Shown here: piece after piece, positions 27,768 through 35,369 of the stretch
How the letters are laid out: the number at the start of each line of letters is the position of its first letter
How positions within the stretch are numbered: the first letter of the stretch is position 1
Assembly (NCBI RefSeq): GCF_029946505.1
Contig: NZ_JARZHG010000013.1
Location: 62,001-126,000 of the forward strand
Length of the DNA stretch: 64,000 bases
Origin: Polyangium sp. y55x31
Lineage (GTDB): Bacteria > Myxococcota_A > Polyangia > Polyangiales > Polyangiaceae
Reading direction: 5' to 3'
Translations under genes and position numbers: made by a program
The notes under the pieces: model-generated
The model's database searches: none
Seen by the model: the letters and a program-made list of their open reading frames with translations, nothing else
Told to the model about the DNA's origin: nothing

Positions 27768-28271
27768 ATGTCCAAGGTCGTCCACTTCGATACGAACCAC
27801 GGCTCCTTCGAGATCACCCTCGACGAGGCCAGCGCGCCGCAGACCGTCGCCAATTTCCTTCGTTATGTCGGCGAAGGGCACTACGACGGGACCATCTTCC
27901 ACCGCGTCATCCCGGGCTTCATGGCGCAGGGCGGGGGATACGACGCGACGTACGAAAAGAAGCCCACGCACGCGCCCGTCACGAACGAGGCCGACAACGG
28001 CCGCAAGAACACGCGCGGCACCGTCGCCATGGCGCGCACGAGTGATCCGCACTCGGCGACCGCGCAGTTCTTCGTGAACGTCGCCGACAACGCGTTCCTC
28101 GACCATACCGCGAAGTCGAGCTCTGGCTGGGGCTATACCGTGTTCGGCGAGGTGACGTCCGGCATGGACGTCGTCGACCGCATCGTCTCGCAAAAGACGG
28201 GCGCGCAGGGCCCGTTCTCGAAAGACGCGCCGATCGAGCCGGTCGTGATTCGCTCCGCCCGCGCCCGCTGA
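27768..28271 (+). CDS. ppiB: Peptidyl-prolyl cis-trans isomerase, cyclophilin type
   Basis: 167 residues, a typical short cytosolic cyclophilin without signal peptide. Landmarks: VANFLRYVGEGHYDGTIFHR (FHR around residue 45), FMAQGGGYD (about 52), TVAMARTSDPHSATAQFFVN (about 85-104) and WGYTVFGEVTSGMDVVD. The FHRVIPG and QFFVN residues line the proline-binding site. The enzyme speeds proline isomerisation in folding proteins. Likely a monocistronic housekeeping gene; ATG at 27768. Confidence 0.93.
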   Translation: MSKVVHFDTNHGSFEITLDEASAPQTVANFLRYVGEGHYDGTIFHRVIPGFMAQGGGYDATYEKKPTHAPVTNEADNGRKNTRGTVAMARTSDPHSATAQFFVNVADNAFLDHTAKSSSGWGYTVFGEVTSGMDVVDRIVSQKTGAQGPFSKDAPIEPVVIRSARAR

Positions 28272-28366
28272 GCCCCCCGCGTTCCCCGCGCGCGCCTCTG
28301 TCGCACAACTCCCCACACCACGTTCCGTCGTCTTCCCACGAAACCGAATGGTTTCGATAGGTTACA

Positions 28367-28394
28367 AGCAAATCTGAACGCGTTCAGATTTGCT
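28367..28394. promoter_or_regulatory. 28-bp perfect palindromic operator
   Basis: A perfect 28-bp palindrome centred on CG between 28380 and 28381; each half reads AGCAAATCTGAACG on its own strand. The core TGAACGCGTTCA shares the TGAAC-n2-GTTCA pattern with the second site at 28426. Immediately downstream is a -35-like TTGACC. A TetR-family gene lies at the end of the following operon, so this is its most likely binding site. A separate 7-bp stem, CGAAACC-GAAT-GGTTTCG, lies at 28339-28356. Confidence 0.8.
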
Positions 28395-28395
28395 C

Positions 28396-28424
28396 TTGAC
28401 CGCCAGCGTGTCTGTGCGCATCAT
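28396..28424 (+). promoter_or_regulatory. Promoter of the membrane protein-DCC-TetR operon
   Basis: TTGACC at 28396-28401, a 17-bp spacer, and CATCAT at 28419-28424 (a 4/6 match to TATAAT) form a plausible sigma-70 type promoter. It lies between two TGAAC-n2-GTTCA palindromes, so a bound regulator would cover the -35 side and the start point. The first gene begins about 60 bp downstream. Confidence 0.5.
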
Positions 28425-28425
28425 C

Positions 28426-28437
28426 TGAACATGTTCA
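28426..28437. promoter_or_regulatory. Second operator palindrome TGAACATGTTCA
   Basis: Perfect 12-bp palindrome with the same TGAAC...GTTCA half-sites as the 28-bp site upstream. It lies just downstream of the -10 element, where a repressor would block initiation. Centre-to-centre spacing from the first site is 51 bp, about five helical turns. Confidence 0.7.
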
Positions 28438-28489
28438 AACTCGGTCTCACCGGAAGGCTCCGGCGGGCCGACGTGTAGGGAGGATCGCC

Positions 28490-28915
28490 ATGGAAAACAC
28501 GATGATGAATGCGGCGTCGTATCTGGTCCCGGTGTATGCGGCGTATGCGCTGACCAGCGTGGGGCTGACGGTGGGGCTCGCGCGGACCTTGTTTCGCAGC
28601 GGCGCGGTGTTCCTCGCGGACGTCTTCAAGGACAACACCGGAATGGCCGAGGCCGTCAATAGGCTGCTCGTCGTCGGCTTCTACCTGCTCAATTTCGGGT
28701 ATGCGTGCCTCATCATGAAGGCGGATCGCGCGACGGACGTCATCGAGGCCATCGAGATCCTCGCCGCCAAGCTCGGGCTCTTGCTCCTGTCGCTCGGCGT
28801 GATCCATTTCTTCAACGTGTACCTCTTCCACCGCATGCGCCGCCGCGCCCAGATGGCCGTGCTGCCGCCCCCGGTCGTCCCCCAGCTCAAGATGGTCCGC
28901 GCGGGCGCCGAGTGA
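28490..28915 (+). CDS. Small polytopic membrane protein
   Basis: 141 residues with three hydrophobic segments (YLVPVYAAYALTSVGLTVGLA, LLVVGFYLLNFGYACLIM, LGLLLLSLGVIHFFNVYLF) and a short cytoplasmic tail. No domain recognised. First gene of the operon under the palindromic operators; GGGAGG lies about 7 bases before the ATG. The neighbour DCC-family gene suggests a membrane-linked redox unit or transport module controlled by the TetR regulator. Confidence 0.78.
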   Translation: MENTMMNAASYLVPVYAAYALTSVGLTVGLARTLFRSGAVFLADVFKDNTGMAEAVNRLLVVGFYLLNFGYACLIMKADRATDVIEAIEILAAKLGLLLLSLGVIHFFNVYLFHRMRRRAQMAVLPPPVVPQLKMVRAGAE

Positions 28916-28952
28916 AAACGTTTTTCGCGACGAACGAGGAGGAGGTGTTCCC

Positions 28953-29360
28953 ATGAAGCGGCTCACGGTCCTTTACGACGAAACCTGCGCGCTCTGCGTG
29001 CGGTGCCGCGATTGGCTCCTCACCCAGGAGGCGTACGTCGAGCTCGAGCTCCTCGCCTGCGGCAGCGAGGAGGCAGAACGACGTTATGATTGGGTGCCGT
29101 GGCTCGGCGAGGAGCTCGTGGTGGTGAGCGACGAGGGCGACGTCTGGGCGGGCGCGGCTGCGTTCCTGCTATGCCTCTGGGCGCTCGTGGAATGGCGTCC
29201 CTGGTCGTACCGCCTCTCCGGCCCGACGTTCGCCCCGCTCGCCGAGCGGTTCTTCCACGCGCTCTCCAGCTCGCGCCGCACGATCGCCGCGTGGTTCGCG
29301 CCGGACGATTGCCCTGGCGGGAGCTGCCGGGTACGGTACGGCGGAGGGCATTACCGATGA
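28953..29360 (+). CDS. DCC family (DUF393) thiol-disulphide oxidoreductase-like protein
   Basis: 135 residues. Starts MKRLTVLYDETCALC; the C-x2-C pair with its preceding Asp is the DCC-family signature. A second pair CPGGSC sits near the C-terminus, and there is a hydrophobic stretch (AAAFLLCLWALVEWRPW) about 70. The family is thought to act in thiol-disulphide exchange, but its substrates are largely unknown. The ATG at 28953 has a strong GGAGGAGG upstream. The stop overlaps the TetR start by 4 bp. Confidence 0.82.
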   Translation: MKRLTVLYDETCALCVRCRDWLLTQEAYVELELLACGSEEAERRYDWVPWLGEELVVVSDEGDVWAGAAAFLLCLWALVEWRPWSYRLSGPTFAPLAERFFHALSSSRRTIAAWFAPDDCPGGSCRVRYGGGHYR

Positions 29361-30028
29361 CCACCCGCAAGCGCCGTCCGAGCGGCGAGGCGAGCCGCGA
29401 GCACATCCTCTCGATCGCGCTCGGGCTCTTTCGCGAAAAAGGGTTCGATGGAACCACGATGCGCGACATCGCCGCCGCCGCCGGACTCTCGCTCGGCGCT
29501 GCGTATTACTGGTTTCCCTCGAAAGAGGCCCTCGTGCTCGCGTATTACGCGCGCCAGCAGGACGCGCACGCGGCGGCGTCGCGCGAGGCGCTCGAACGCC
29601 TGCCCGATCTGCGTTCGAGGCTCGGAGCCGTGATGCACGCGAAGCTCGACATGCTGAAGGAGGACCGCAAGCTCCTCCGGGCCATTCTGCGGAGCACACT
29701 CGGCGCCGACGAGCCGACCTCGGTCTTCAGCGCGGAGACGTCCGAGGTGCGGGGTCAGGCCATCGCCATTTTCCTCGACGCGATCGGAAAGGACGAGTCG
29801 GTCCCCGAGGACGCGCGGCCTCTCTTCGCGCAGGCGCTCTGGACGCTGCACCTCGGCTTGCTCCTTTACTTCGTGAACGACACCTCGGAGGACCAGACGA
29901 AGACCCGCGCGCTCGTGGACGGCTCGCTCGACCTCGTCTGCAACCTCGCGCCGCCCATGCTCGGGCCGATGCGCGCCGAGATCACGGCGCTCCTCCAGAA
30001 TGCAGGGCTCTTCGCGGCAAAGAAATGA
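29357..30028 (+). CDS. TetR/AcrR-family transcriptional regulator
   Basis: 223 residues. The N-terminal helix-turn-helix is typical: REHILSIALGLFREKGFDGT, then TMRDIAAAAGLSLGAAYYWF (about 37-56), with SKEALVLAYY after it. The C-terminal ligand-binding domain is helical and includes LWTLHLGLLLYFVND. It overlaps the DCC gene by 4 bp, so it is co-transcribed with it. The two TGAAC-n2-GTTCA palindromes in front of the operon are the probable operator, giving negative autoregulation released by an unknown ligand. Confidence 0.9.
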   Translation: MTTRKRRPSGEASREHILSIALGLFREKGFDGTTMRDIAAAAGLSLGAAYYWFPSKEALVLAYYARQQDAHAAASREALERLPDLRSRLGAVMHAKLDMLKEDRKLLRAILRSTLGADEPTSVFSAETSEVRGQAIAIFLDAIGKDESVPEDARPLFAQALWTLHLGLLLYFVNDTSEDQTKTRALVDGSLDLVCNLAPPMLGPMRAEITALLQNAGLFAAKK

Positions 30029-30067
30029 CGGATTGACGCGCGCCGGGCGCCTTGCAAACGTCGGCGC

Positions 30068-30520
30068 ATGAATCAACGAAGATCGTTCCGACGAAGATGG
30101 GCCGCGGCGACGGCGATCGCCGCGCTGGTGCTGGGGATTGGTTTCGTGGAGGCGCGGCGTGCGTCCGGGGAGACGCCGCCCGACGACGGCGCGCCTTCAG
30201 GCATGGTCGCGTTCGTCACGGGGGGCGCATGTCCGCCGGGATGGGTGACCGTGTACGACGTCGGAGGGCGCGTCGTCGTCGGCGCCATTTATCCGGAGGA
30301 CGTGGGCCTCGAAGTCGGCACGCCGCTCACCGATCGCGAGGAGCGGATGCACGAGCACGCCTATTCGGGCGAGGTAACGCTCGTCGCGAAAAACATCGCC
30401 GCGGCGAACGGCGGAAACCAGAATGGCGCCGCCGCCGGGACGTATCCGCTCGCAGGCACCACGACGAAGGTCTCCTCGGGGCTGCCTTTCATGCAGATTG
30501 CGGGGTGCGTGAAGCCATGA
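30068..30520 (+). CDS. Exported protein with one CPxGW...HxH domain
   Basis: 150 residues, N-terminal hydrophobic export segment (TAIAALVLGIGFVEARR). Mature part is a single domain: ACPPGWVTVYDVGGRVVVGA, then EERMHEHAYSGEV, a Gly/Ala/Asn-rich loop, and SGLPFMQIAGC at the end. The CP-x-G-W ... GR-x2-V-G pattern recalls tail-fibre/collar-like beta domains. Terminal Cys could pair with the N-terminal Cys. Start at 30068; stop overlaps the next ATG (ATGA). Confidence 0.7.
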   Translation: MNQRRSFRRRWAAATAIAALVLGIGFVEARRASGETPPDDGAPSGMVAFVTGGACPPGWVTVYDVGGRVVVGAIYPEDVGLEVGTPLTDREERMHEHAYSGEVTLVAKNIAAANGGNQNGAAAGTYPLAGTTTKVSSGLPFMQIAGCVKP

Positions 30521-31338
30521 AAACACGCGCCACGCTCGTTTCGTTGCTTCTCGTCTCGCTCGCGGGTTGCCTCGACGATTACGGCACCGGCTCCGGGGCG
30601 CCGATTGCCACGGGCCCGGACCCGCAGACGCTCCGCGGGGACGCGCTCCCGGAAGGCGCCGTCTCCTTTTTCAAGAAGCTCGCTTGCCCCGAGGGCTGGA
30701 AGCCCTACGAGCTTGCCGCGGGGCGCACGATCGTCGCCGCGAGTGAAGAGTTTCCGAGCGGAGAGACCGTCGGCGAGCCGCTCGCGAGCCAGGAAGAACG
30801 CACGCATTCGCACGCGATTTCGGCGACCGTCGAGATCCCCGAGGTCTCGTACGTCGGCGCGCCCGGCGGCGGGAATTCAGGCGTGGGGCAATCCGGGGCC
30901 GTTTCGGTTGCCACGACGTCGGAGGTCGCGTCCGCCGAGATCCCGTACGTACAACTCCTCGTTTGCCGGAAAAACGAGGCGCCCGTCCCGCGGGTCACGC
31001 CCCTGCCGCCGCGATTGCTCATGTTCTTCGACCTTCCGCAATGCCCCGAGGGGTGGAAGCCCGCCGAAGGCACGACGGGCAGGCTCCTCGTGGGGTTGCC
31101 CCAATACGCGCCCGCAGACCGGCCCTTCGGCGGCGACCCGTTCACGAGCCCCGCATTCCGCTCCCACGGTCACGCGTTTTCGTCGACGCTCGAAACCTCC
31201 TCGCACGGCATCGGGCTCGCGGGTGGGTGTTGCGGGGACGGATATGCCAAGAATGGCACGTACGAATTTGCGGCCGAGACGGAGCCGTCCGAAGTGGACA
31301 TGCCGATGCTCGCGCTCCTCCAGTGCGAGAAAGACTGA
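30517..31338 (+). CDS. Lipoprotein with two more CPxGW...HxH domains
   Basis: 273 residues. Lipobox LAGC near residue 18. Two copies of the domain also found alone in the preceding gene: copy 1 (about 50-150) has ACPEGWKPYELAAGR, ERTHSHAIS and IPYVQLLVC; copy 2 (about 172-270) has QCPEGWKPAEGTTGR, FRSHGHAFSS and MPMLALLQC. Each begins and ends in Cys and has an internal H-x-H. This three-copy family across two coupled genes suggests a surface or secreted complex. Function unknown. Confidence 0.7.
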   Translation: MKTRATLVSLLLVSLAGCLDDYGTGSGAPIATGPDPQTLRGDALPEGAVSFFKKLACPEGWKPYELAAGRTIVAASEEFPSGETVGEPLASQEERTHSHAISATVEIPEVSYVGAPGGGNSGVGQSGAVSVATTSEVASAEIPYVQLLVCRKNEAPVPRVTPLPPRLLMFFDLPQCPEGWKPAEGTTGRLLVGLPQYAPADRPFGGDPFTSPAFRSHGHAFSSTLETSSHGIGLAGGCCGDGYAKNGTYEFAAETEPSEVDMPMLALLQCEKD

Positions 31339-31415
31339 CGACGCACAAATCCGGGAAACACCCGATAGCCAGGGCCACGCGTCTCGTGAGATAGGTCGAT
31401 CCCGGGGAGGGAATC

Positions 31416-31589
31416 GTGCGCGCAAATCTTGGCTCGACGGTTGGTTCATCCAAGCCTTCGGAGCGATCGACGCCGCGGGGCGCGACGCTCGGCTTCTGGG
31501 GCCTCGGCGTCGATGTGCTCATCGGTGCCGTGGTGATCGCCGGCGTCGCGGTCACCACGCTGAAGTTACAGCTCCTACGGCACGGCTGA
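31416..31589 (+). CDS. Possible 57-residue single-span membrane protein
   Basis: GTG start at 31416 preceded by GGGGAGGG at good spacing, then a Ser/Thr/Arg-rich N-terminus and one hydrophobic helix (LGVDVLIGAVVIAGVAVTTL). The stop TGA is at 31587-31589. Small and unconserved by eye; the strong ribosome-binding site is the main argument for it. It stands alone between the lipoprotein and the HD-kinase gene. Confidence 0.4.
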   Translation: MRANLGSTVGSSKPSERSTPRGATLGFWGLGVDVLIGAVVIAGVAVTTLKLQLLRHG

Positions 31590-31603
31590 CGCCGGAGGAC
31601 GGA

Positions 31604-32725
31604 TCAGCGGAGGATGATGTCGAGCGTGTGGGCTTCGAGCAGGCTCGGGACCTCCCAGCGCTCGCTCATGCGGCGAATGACGGCCTCGGGCACGCGCGCG
31701 GCGCGGGCGCGGTTGCCCGCGAGCAGCGTGCTCCGCGGCGCCTCGACGTAGACGATCCGCACCCGCGCGCCGTAATCGGCGGCGAGCGAGATCAGCGGGC
31801 CGCGCCGCTGTCGGTTCAGGTTCGTCGCATTGTAGACGAACCGCTCGCCGCGCCGGAGATGCTCGCGCACGCGCTCCTTGCCCGCCTGCACGACGGCGCC
31901 CTGGTTCTCGTCGGGATCGACGTCGAGCTCGTGGCGGAGCTCGTCGAGCGACACCACCGGCAGATCCGCGAATCGGTCGCGAACGGCCGTGTCCTTCCCG
32001 GCGCCCGGCAGGCCGCACATCATGATCATCTCGCTGCGCGTGTCGTCGTGGACCGGCACGTCGGGCGAGCGCCCCTCGGAGCGGAAGTAAACGACACGCG
32101 TGTGATCGGACGGGAAGGCGCGTGGTTTGTCATAACAACCCTCCTCGGCGCAGAACGCGCGGAAGAGCTCGATGTTGTCGACGATGCGCTGCATGTCCTG
32201 GCAAACGCGACCGCGGATGTCCGCCTCGGCGACGAGCGCGAGCAGATCGGCGCGGCAGACGAGCGAGATCTCCGCGGCGAGCTTCTGCGCGTCGTCCCGC
32301 TCGATCAGATAGAACGGGATCTGGTGGTGGTGGATGAGCCCGCAGACCATCTCGCGCAGCGCGAACGGCGCGTCGAGTTCCCAGAGCAGCCGCCGCGCGA
32401 GCATCTCGCCGGCGCGTGAATGCCCCTTCGCCGTGATGCGCCCGTCCGGCTCTTCTTTCGTGGTGAACGGCTTGGCCACGTCGTGCAGGAGGCAAGCGAG
32501 CCAGACGGCCGCCTGATCGGCCGAAGAGAGCGCGCGCCACGCGGGCAGGGCCACGAGCGTTTCGAGCACCATGCGCGTGTGAATCCAGACGTTGCCCTCG
32601 GCGTGGTGAATGGGGTCTTGCGGGCAGGGCTCGAGCGCGCGGACCCATTCGAAGGTCTGCAGCTCGTCCCAGGGCACACGGAAAGCAGGCGGCCGGGGCG
32701 GCTCGGTGAGTAGGGAGAGCGACAT
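31604..32725 (-). CDS. HD phosphohydrolase-polynucleotide kinase fusion (HD-Pnk-like RNA end-healing enzyme)
   Basis: 373 residues. N-terminal HD domain: HHAEGNVWIHTRMVLETL, LACLLHDVAKPFTTKEE (HD about residue 80) and HHHQIPFYL. C-terminal kinase: P-loop MMCGLPGAGKDTAVRD (about 234-249), then VVYNATNLNRQRR-type lid (FVYNATNLNRQRRGPL) and RIVYVEAP. Known HD-Pnk enzymes remove 2',3'-phosphate ends with the HD domain and phosphorylate 5'-OH ends with the kinase, preparing broken RNA for ligation. A matching RNA ligase gene diverges from it 79 bp away. ATG at 32725 (MSLSLLTE) is chosen; an upstream ATG at 32770 is possible. Confidence 0.82.
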   Translation of the reverse strand: MSLSLLTEPPRPPAFRVPWDELQTFEWVRALEPCPQDPIHHAEGNVWIHTRMVLETLVALPAWRALSSADQAAVWLACLLHDVAKPFTTKEEPDGRITAKGHSRAGEMLARRLLWELDAPFALREMVCGLIHHHQIPFYLIERDDAQKLAAEISLVCRADLLALVAEADIRGRVCQDMQRIVDNIELFRAFCAEEGCYDKPRAFPSDHTRVVYFRSEGRSPDVPVHDDTRSEMIMMCGLPGAGKDTAVRDRFADLPVVSLDELRHELDVDPDENQGAVVQAGKERVREHLRRGERFVYNATNLNRQRRGPLISLAADYGARVRIVYVEAPRSTLLAGNRARAARVPEAVIRRMSERWEVPSLLEAHTLDIILR

Positions 32726-32804
32726 GGCGGGACTCGTGACGCGAAGAAAGGAGGGGCGCCACCATAGCACGAGCGAAGGCGGCTGTGCTAGCCTGCTCTT
32801 TGCC

Positions 32805-33464
32805 GTGTCTGCAAAGTACCCGAGGACATTTCACCTCCCGTGGTCGCCGGGCGGGACGTCGGACGACAAGCGCATGTCGGACGTGTCCGCGCTCGTCGGC
32901 GCCGAGATCGTCGCCACCGAGAAATGCGACGGCTCGAACCTGACGTACACCCGGAAGAACGTCTTTTCGCGCTCGCACGCGGGCCCGCCCGCGCACCCGA
33001 GCTTCGACCTCGCGAAGGCCACGCACGCCCGGATCGGCCACCTCCTCTCCGAAGGGATCTCGGTCTTCTGCGAGTACTGTTATGCCGTGCATTCGATCAC
33101 GTACGAAAAACTCCCCGATTACTCGCTCGTCTTCGGGGTGCGCGACGATACCGCCGGCATCTGGTGGGACTGGGACATGGTGACGGCGCAAGCGCACGAC
33201 CTCGGCCTTCCGACGGCGCCCGTGCTGTTCCGCGGCGTGGTTTCTTCGGCGGAGGAGCTCCGCGCGCTCACCGATCGGCTCTCGCGCGAGCCTTCGACGT
33301 TCGGGGGCCCGCGCGAGGGCGTCGTCGTGCGTGTCGCCGCGCAATTCTCCGACGGCGCGTTTGGCCGATGCGTGGCGAAGTGGGTGCGCAAGGGCCACGT
33401 GCAGACGGATGAGCACTGGCTGCACCAGGCGATCGTCCCGCAGCGCCTCGCCCGGTCCGGGTAG
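32805..33464 (+). CDS. RNA ligase family protein
   Basis: 219 residues. Nucleotidyltransferase motif I is ATEKCDGSNLTYTRKN, with the Lys of K-x-D-G (about residue 45) as the AMP acceptor. Motif III-like FCEYCYAVHSITYEKL (about 85-100), IV EGVVVRV (about 180) and V CVAKWVRKGHVQ (about 195) follow. It joins 5'-phosphate and 3'-OH RNA ends with ATP. The N-terminus SAKYPRTFHLPWSPGGTSDD resembles other short bacterial RNA ligases. GTG at 32805 is preferred because it begins this conserved segment; no strong Shine-Dalgarno is seen. Confidence 0.82.
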   Translation: MSAKYPRTFHLPWSPGGTSDDKRMSDVSALVGAEIVATEKCDGSNLTYTRKNVFSRSHAGPPAHPSFDLAKATHARIGHLLSEGISVFCEYCYAVHSITYEKLPDYSLVFGVRDDTAGIWWDWDMVTAQAHDLGLPTAPVLFRGVVSSAEELRALTDRLSREPSTFGGPREGVVVRVAAQFSDGAFGRCVAKWVRKGHVQTDEHWLHQAIVPQRLARSG

Positions 33465-33469
33465 GACGT

Positions 33470-34087
33470 TTACCGCTTCCCCGCGAGCTTCGTGAGCTCC
33501 GCGCAGAGCGCCTCGCGCGCCTTGCCGAGCTTCTCTTCGTACCACGCGAAATCGTCGTCGGGACCTTGACGCAGCTCCGCGAGGAAGTGGTTCGCGGCTG
33601 CGTAATCGGTGATCTTGCCGGTTTTCGCGACCTGCAAGGCGAAGACCGGCACGCGCAGCGCGTGAAACGCCTTCTTCCGGGACGGCCCGGGTTCGTCGAC
33701 GAAGCGCTTCTTCGCTTTTTGCCAGTCCGCCGTGGACCGACCGATCGCCGAAGAAGCGAGTTTTTTTCGGTCGAGCGTGTACCGGAACGGCGGGCGGGGC
33801 GCGACGAGCACGTGCGCCAGCGGCGCGAATTGGCATTCGAGCGCGAAGACGCTCTGGTCCGAGAGCGCGTCCTCGAACGTCGCGACCCCGTGAATGACGA
33901 TGTTGAGACCCGGGGCGAAGGCGAGGTCCTGCCTTTGCCCCGGCTTTCCGAGCACCACGAGGAAGTCCTCGTCGGAGGCCGGTCCGGCCGTGCCGTATAC
34001 GCGCGAACCCACGCGGTAGGCCGCGCGGATCTCCGCGTGCGGGACCCGGAGAACGGCGAGGAGGCGGCCGAGGACGTCGTCGGACAC
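33470..34087 (-). CDS. RlaP-like nucleotidyltransferase (DNA polymerase beta fold)
   Basis: 205 residues. The nucleotidyltransferase motif GSRVYGTAGPASDEDFLVV (about 27-45) has the G-S and D-x-D of the Pol beta/MNT fold. Length, the helical C-terminal part (NHFLAELRQGPDDDFAWYEE) and position beside an RNA ligase and HD-Pnk recall the RlaP family annotated as an RNA-repair pathway nucleotidyltransferase. The start is GTG at 34087. Stop lies 5 bp from the RNA ligase stop (convergent). Substrate unknown; it could add nucleotides to damaged ends. Confidence 0.72.
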   Translation of the reverse strand: MSDDVLGRLLAVLRVPHAEIRAAYRVGSRVYGTAGPASDEDFLVVLGKPGQRQDLAFAPGLNIVIHGVATFEDALSDQSVFALECQFAPLAHVLVAPRPPFRYTLDRKKLASSAIGRSTADWQKAKKRFVDEPGPSRKKAFHALRVPVFALQVAKTGKITDYAAANHFLAELRQGPDDDFAWYEEKLGKAREALCAELTKLAGKR

Positions 34088-34197
34088 GATCGCATCTTAC
34101 AACGGGAGGCTCGCGCTGGAAAGTTCCCACCTGCCGGCATTACGAAGGGGGCTCGGCGCGAAGAAACGAGTAGCATTTCGGGCGGTTTCGTGATCCA

Positions 34198-35361
34198 ATG
34201 GGCGCCGTGGCATCCTTCTCAGCCTTCCGCCAGGTTCGGCGCCTTCTCGCGTTCGGAATCGGATCGGTATCGCTCTTGTCGGGGTGCTCGCCCGAGGCCC
34301 CTCCTGCAAACCCCGACACCGGGCCGAAGATGCCGGAGGGGGGCCTGCTCGACTACCCCGTGGATGCAATTGGCCCGTTCCGGGTCGGCTATCGCTCCTT
34401 TCTGTACACGTACCAGCCGAAGGGCGTGGAAGGGCCGCGCGAGATCCGCATCAATCTCTGGTATCCCACGCTCGACGAGGAAGGTACGTCGCCGAAGTAC
34501 CTGAACGTATTCCCCGACGACGACGTCTTCGAGGGCGCGACGGTCGCGCCGCCGATGGAGGCCGCGGGATACCCGGTGCACCTGCATTCGCACGGGTATT
34601 CGGGGTTCGGCGGGACGAGCTCCGACATGATGCACTGGTTCGCCTCGCACGGCTGGGTCGCGATCGCGCCCGATCACAAGGGCAACACGCTGCCGGAGCA
34701 CGAGGATACGGTGCCGCTCACCATGAGCTTTTTGCGCTCGATGGATCTCACCGCGTCGCTCGACGCCCTCGAAGCGCTGCCCGCGGAGGAGCCGCTCGCG
34801 GGCAAATGCCGCACGGACGAGGTGCTGCTCTCCGGACATAGCTTCGGCGGTCGTACGGCGTGGGCGAGCGGCGGCGCGGTGTACGACCTCGATGCGATTC
34901 AGGCCATGTGCGACGATGGGACGAAATTCTCCGAGCCTTGCACGCCCGAGCAAATCGCCGTCTTCGGCGAGGGGCTCGGGGATGCGCGCGTCAAGGCGGT
35001 CATTCCGATGGCGAGCGGCGTCGGGGACGAGCCGGGCTGGTTCGGCTACGACGGCTACGATCCCGTGAAGAAGCCCTTCCTGCAGATGAGCGGGTCGCTC
35101 GATCCGGTCGGCGCCGAGAACGTGTGGGCGCGGGTGACCTCGATCGATTTCACCTGGCTCGATTTCGAGGGCGGCTGCCATCAGCTCTTCGCGCTCGGCG
35201 GCTGCCAGGAGTTCGACTCGTACGAGGGCTGGAAGCTCGTCAATACGTACGCCTTTGCGTTCGCGCGCCGGCACATCCTCGGCGATTCGAGCGACAAGGT
35301 CCAGAAGATCCTCGACGGCACCGAGGTCCTCTCGCCGAAGGTCAAGTTTCAGCACAAATGA
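34198..35361 (+). CDS. Alpha/beta-hydrolase lipoprotein (platelet-activating factor acetylhydrolase/dienelactone hydrolase-like)
   Basis: 387 residues. Lipobox LLSGC near residue 30. Hydrolase features: VHLHSHGYSGFGGT (oxyanion loop, about 126), nucleophile elbow LLSGHSFGGRTAW (Ser about 216), and a late His in EGGCHQLFALGG (about 330). Cys residues (FEGGCHQLFALGGCQEF) may be disulphide linked. Inferred secreted esterase or lipase attached to a membrane. Starts a run of exported genes; its stop overlaps the ATG at 35358. Confidence 0.83.
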   Translation: MGAVASFSAFRQVRRLLAFGIGSVSLLSGCSPEAPPANPDTGPKMPEGGLLDYPVDAIGPFRVGYRSFLYTYQPKGVEGPREIRINLWYPTLDEEGTSPKYLNVFPDDDVFEGATVAPPMEAAGYPVHLHSHGYSGFGGTSSDMMHWFASHGWVAIAPDHKGNTLPEHEDTVPLTMSFLRSMDLTASLDALEALPAEEPLAGKCRTDEVLLSGHSFGGRTAWASGGAVYDLDAIQAMCDDGTKFSEPCTPEQIAVFGEGLGDARVKAVIPMASGVGDEPGWFGYDGYDPVKKPFLQMSGSLDPVGAENVWARVTSIDFTWLDFEGGCHQLFALGGCQEFDSYEGWKLVNTYAFAFARRHILGDSSDKVQKILDGTEVLSPKVKFQHK

Positions 35362-35369
35362 GGTGTGCG

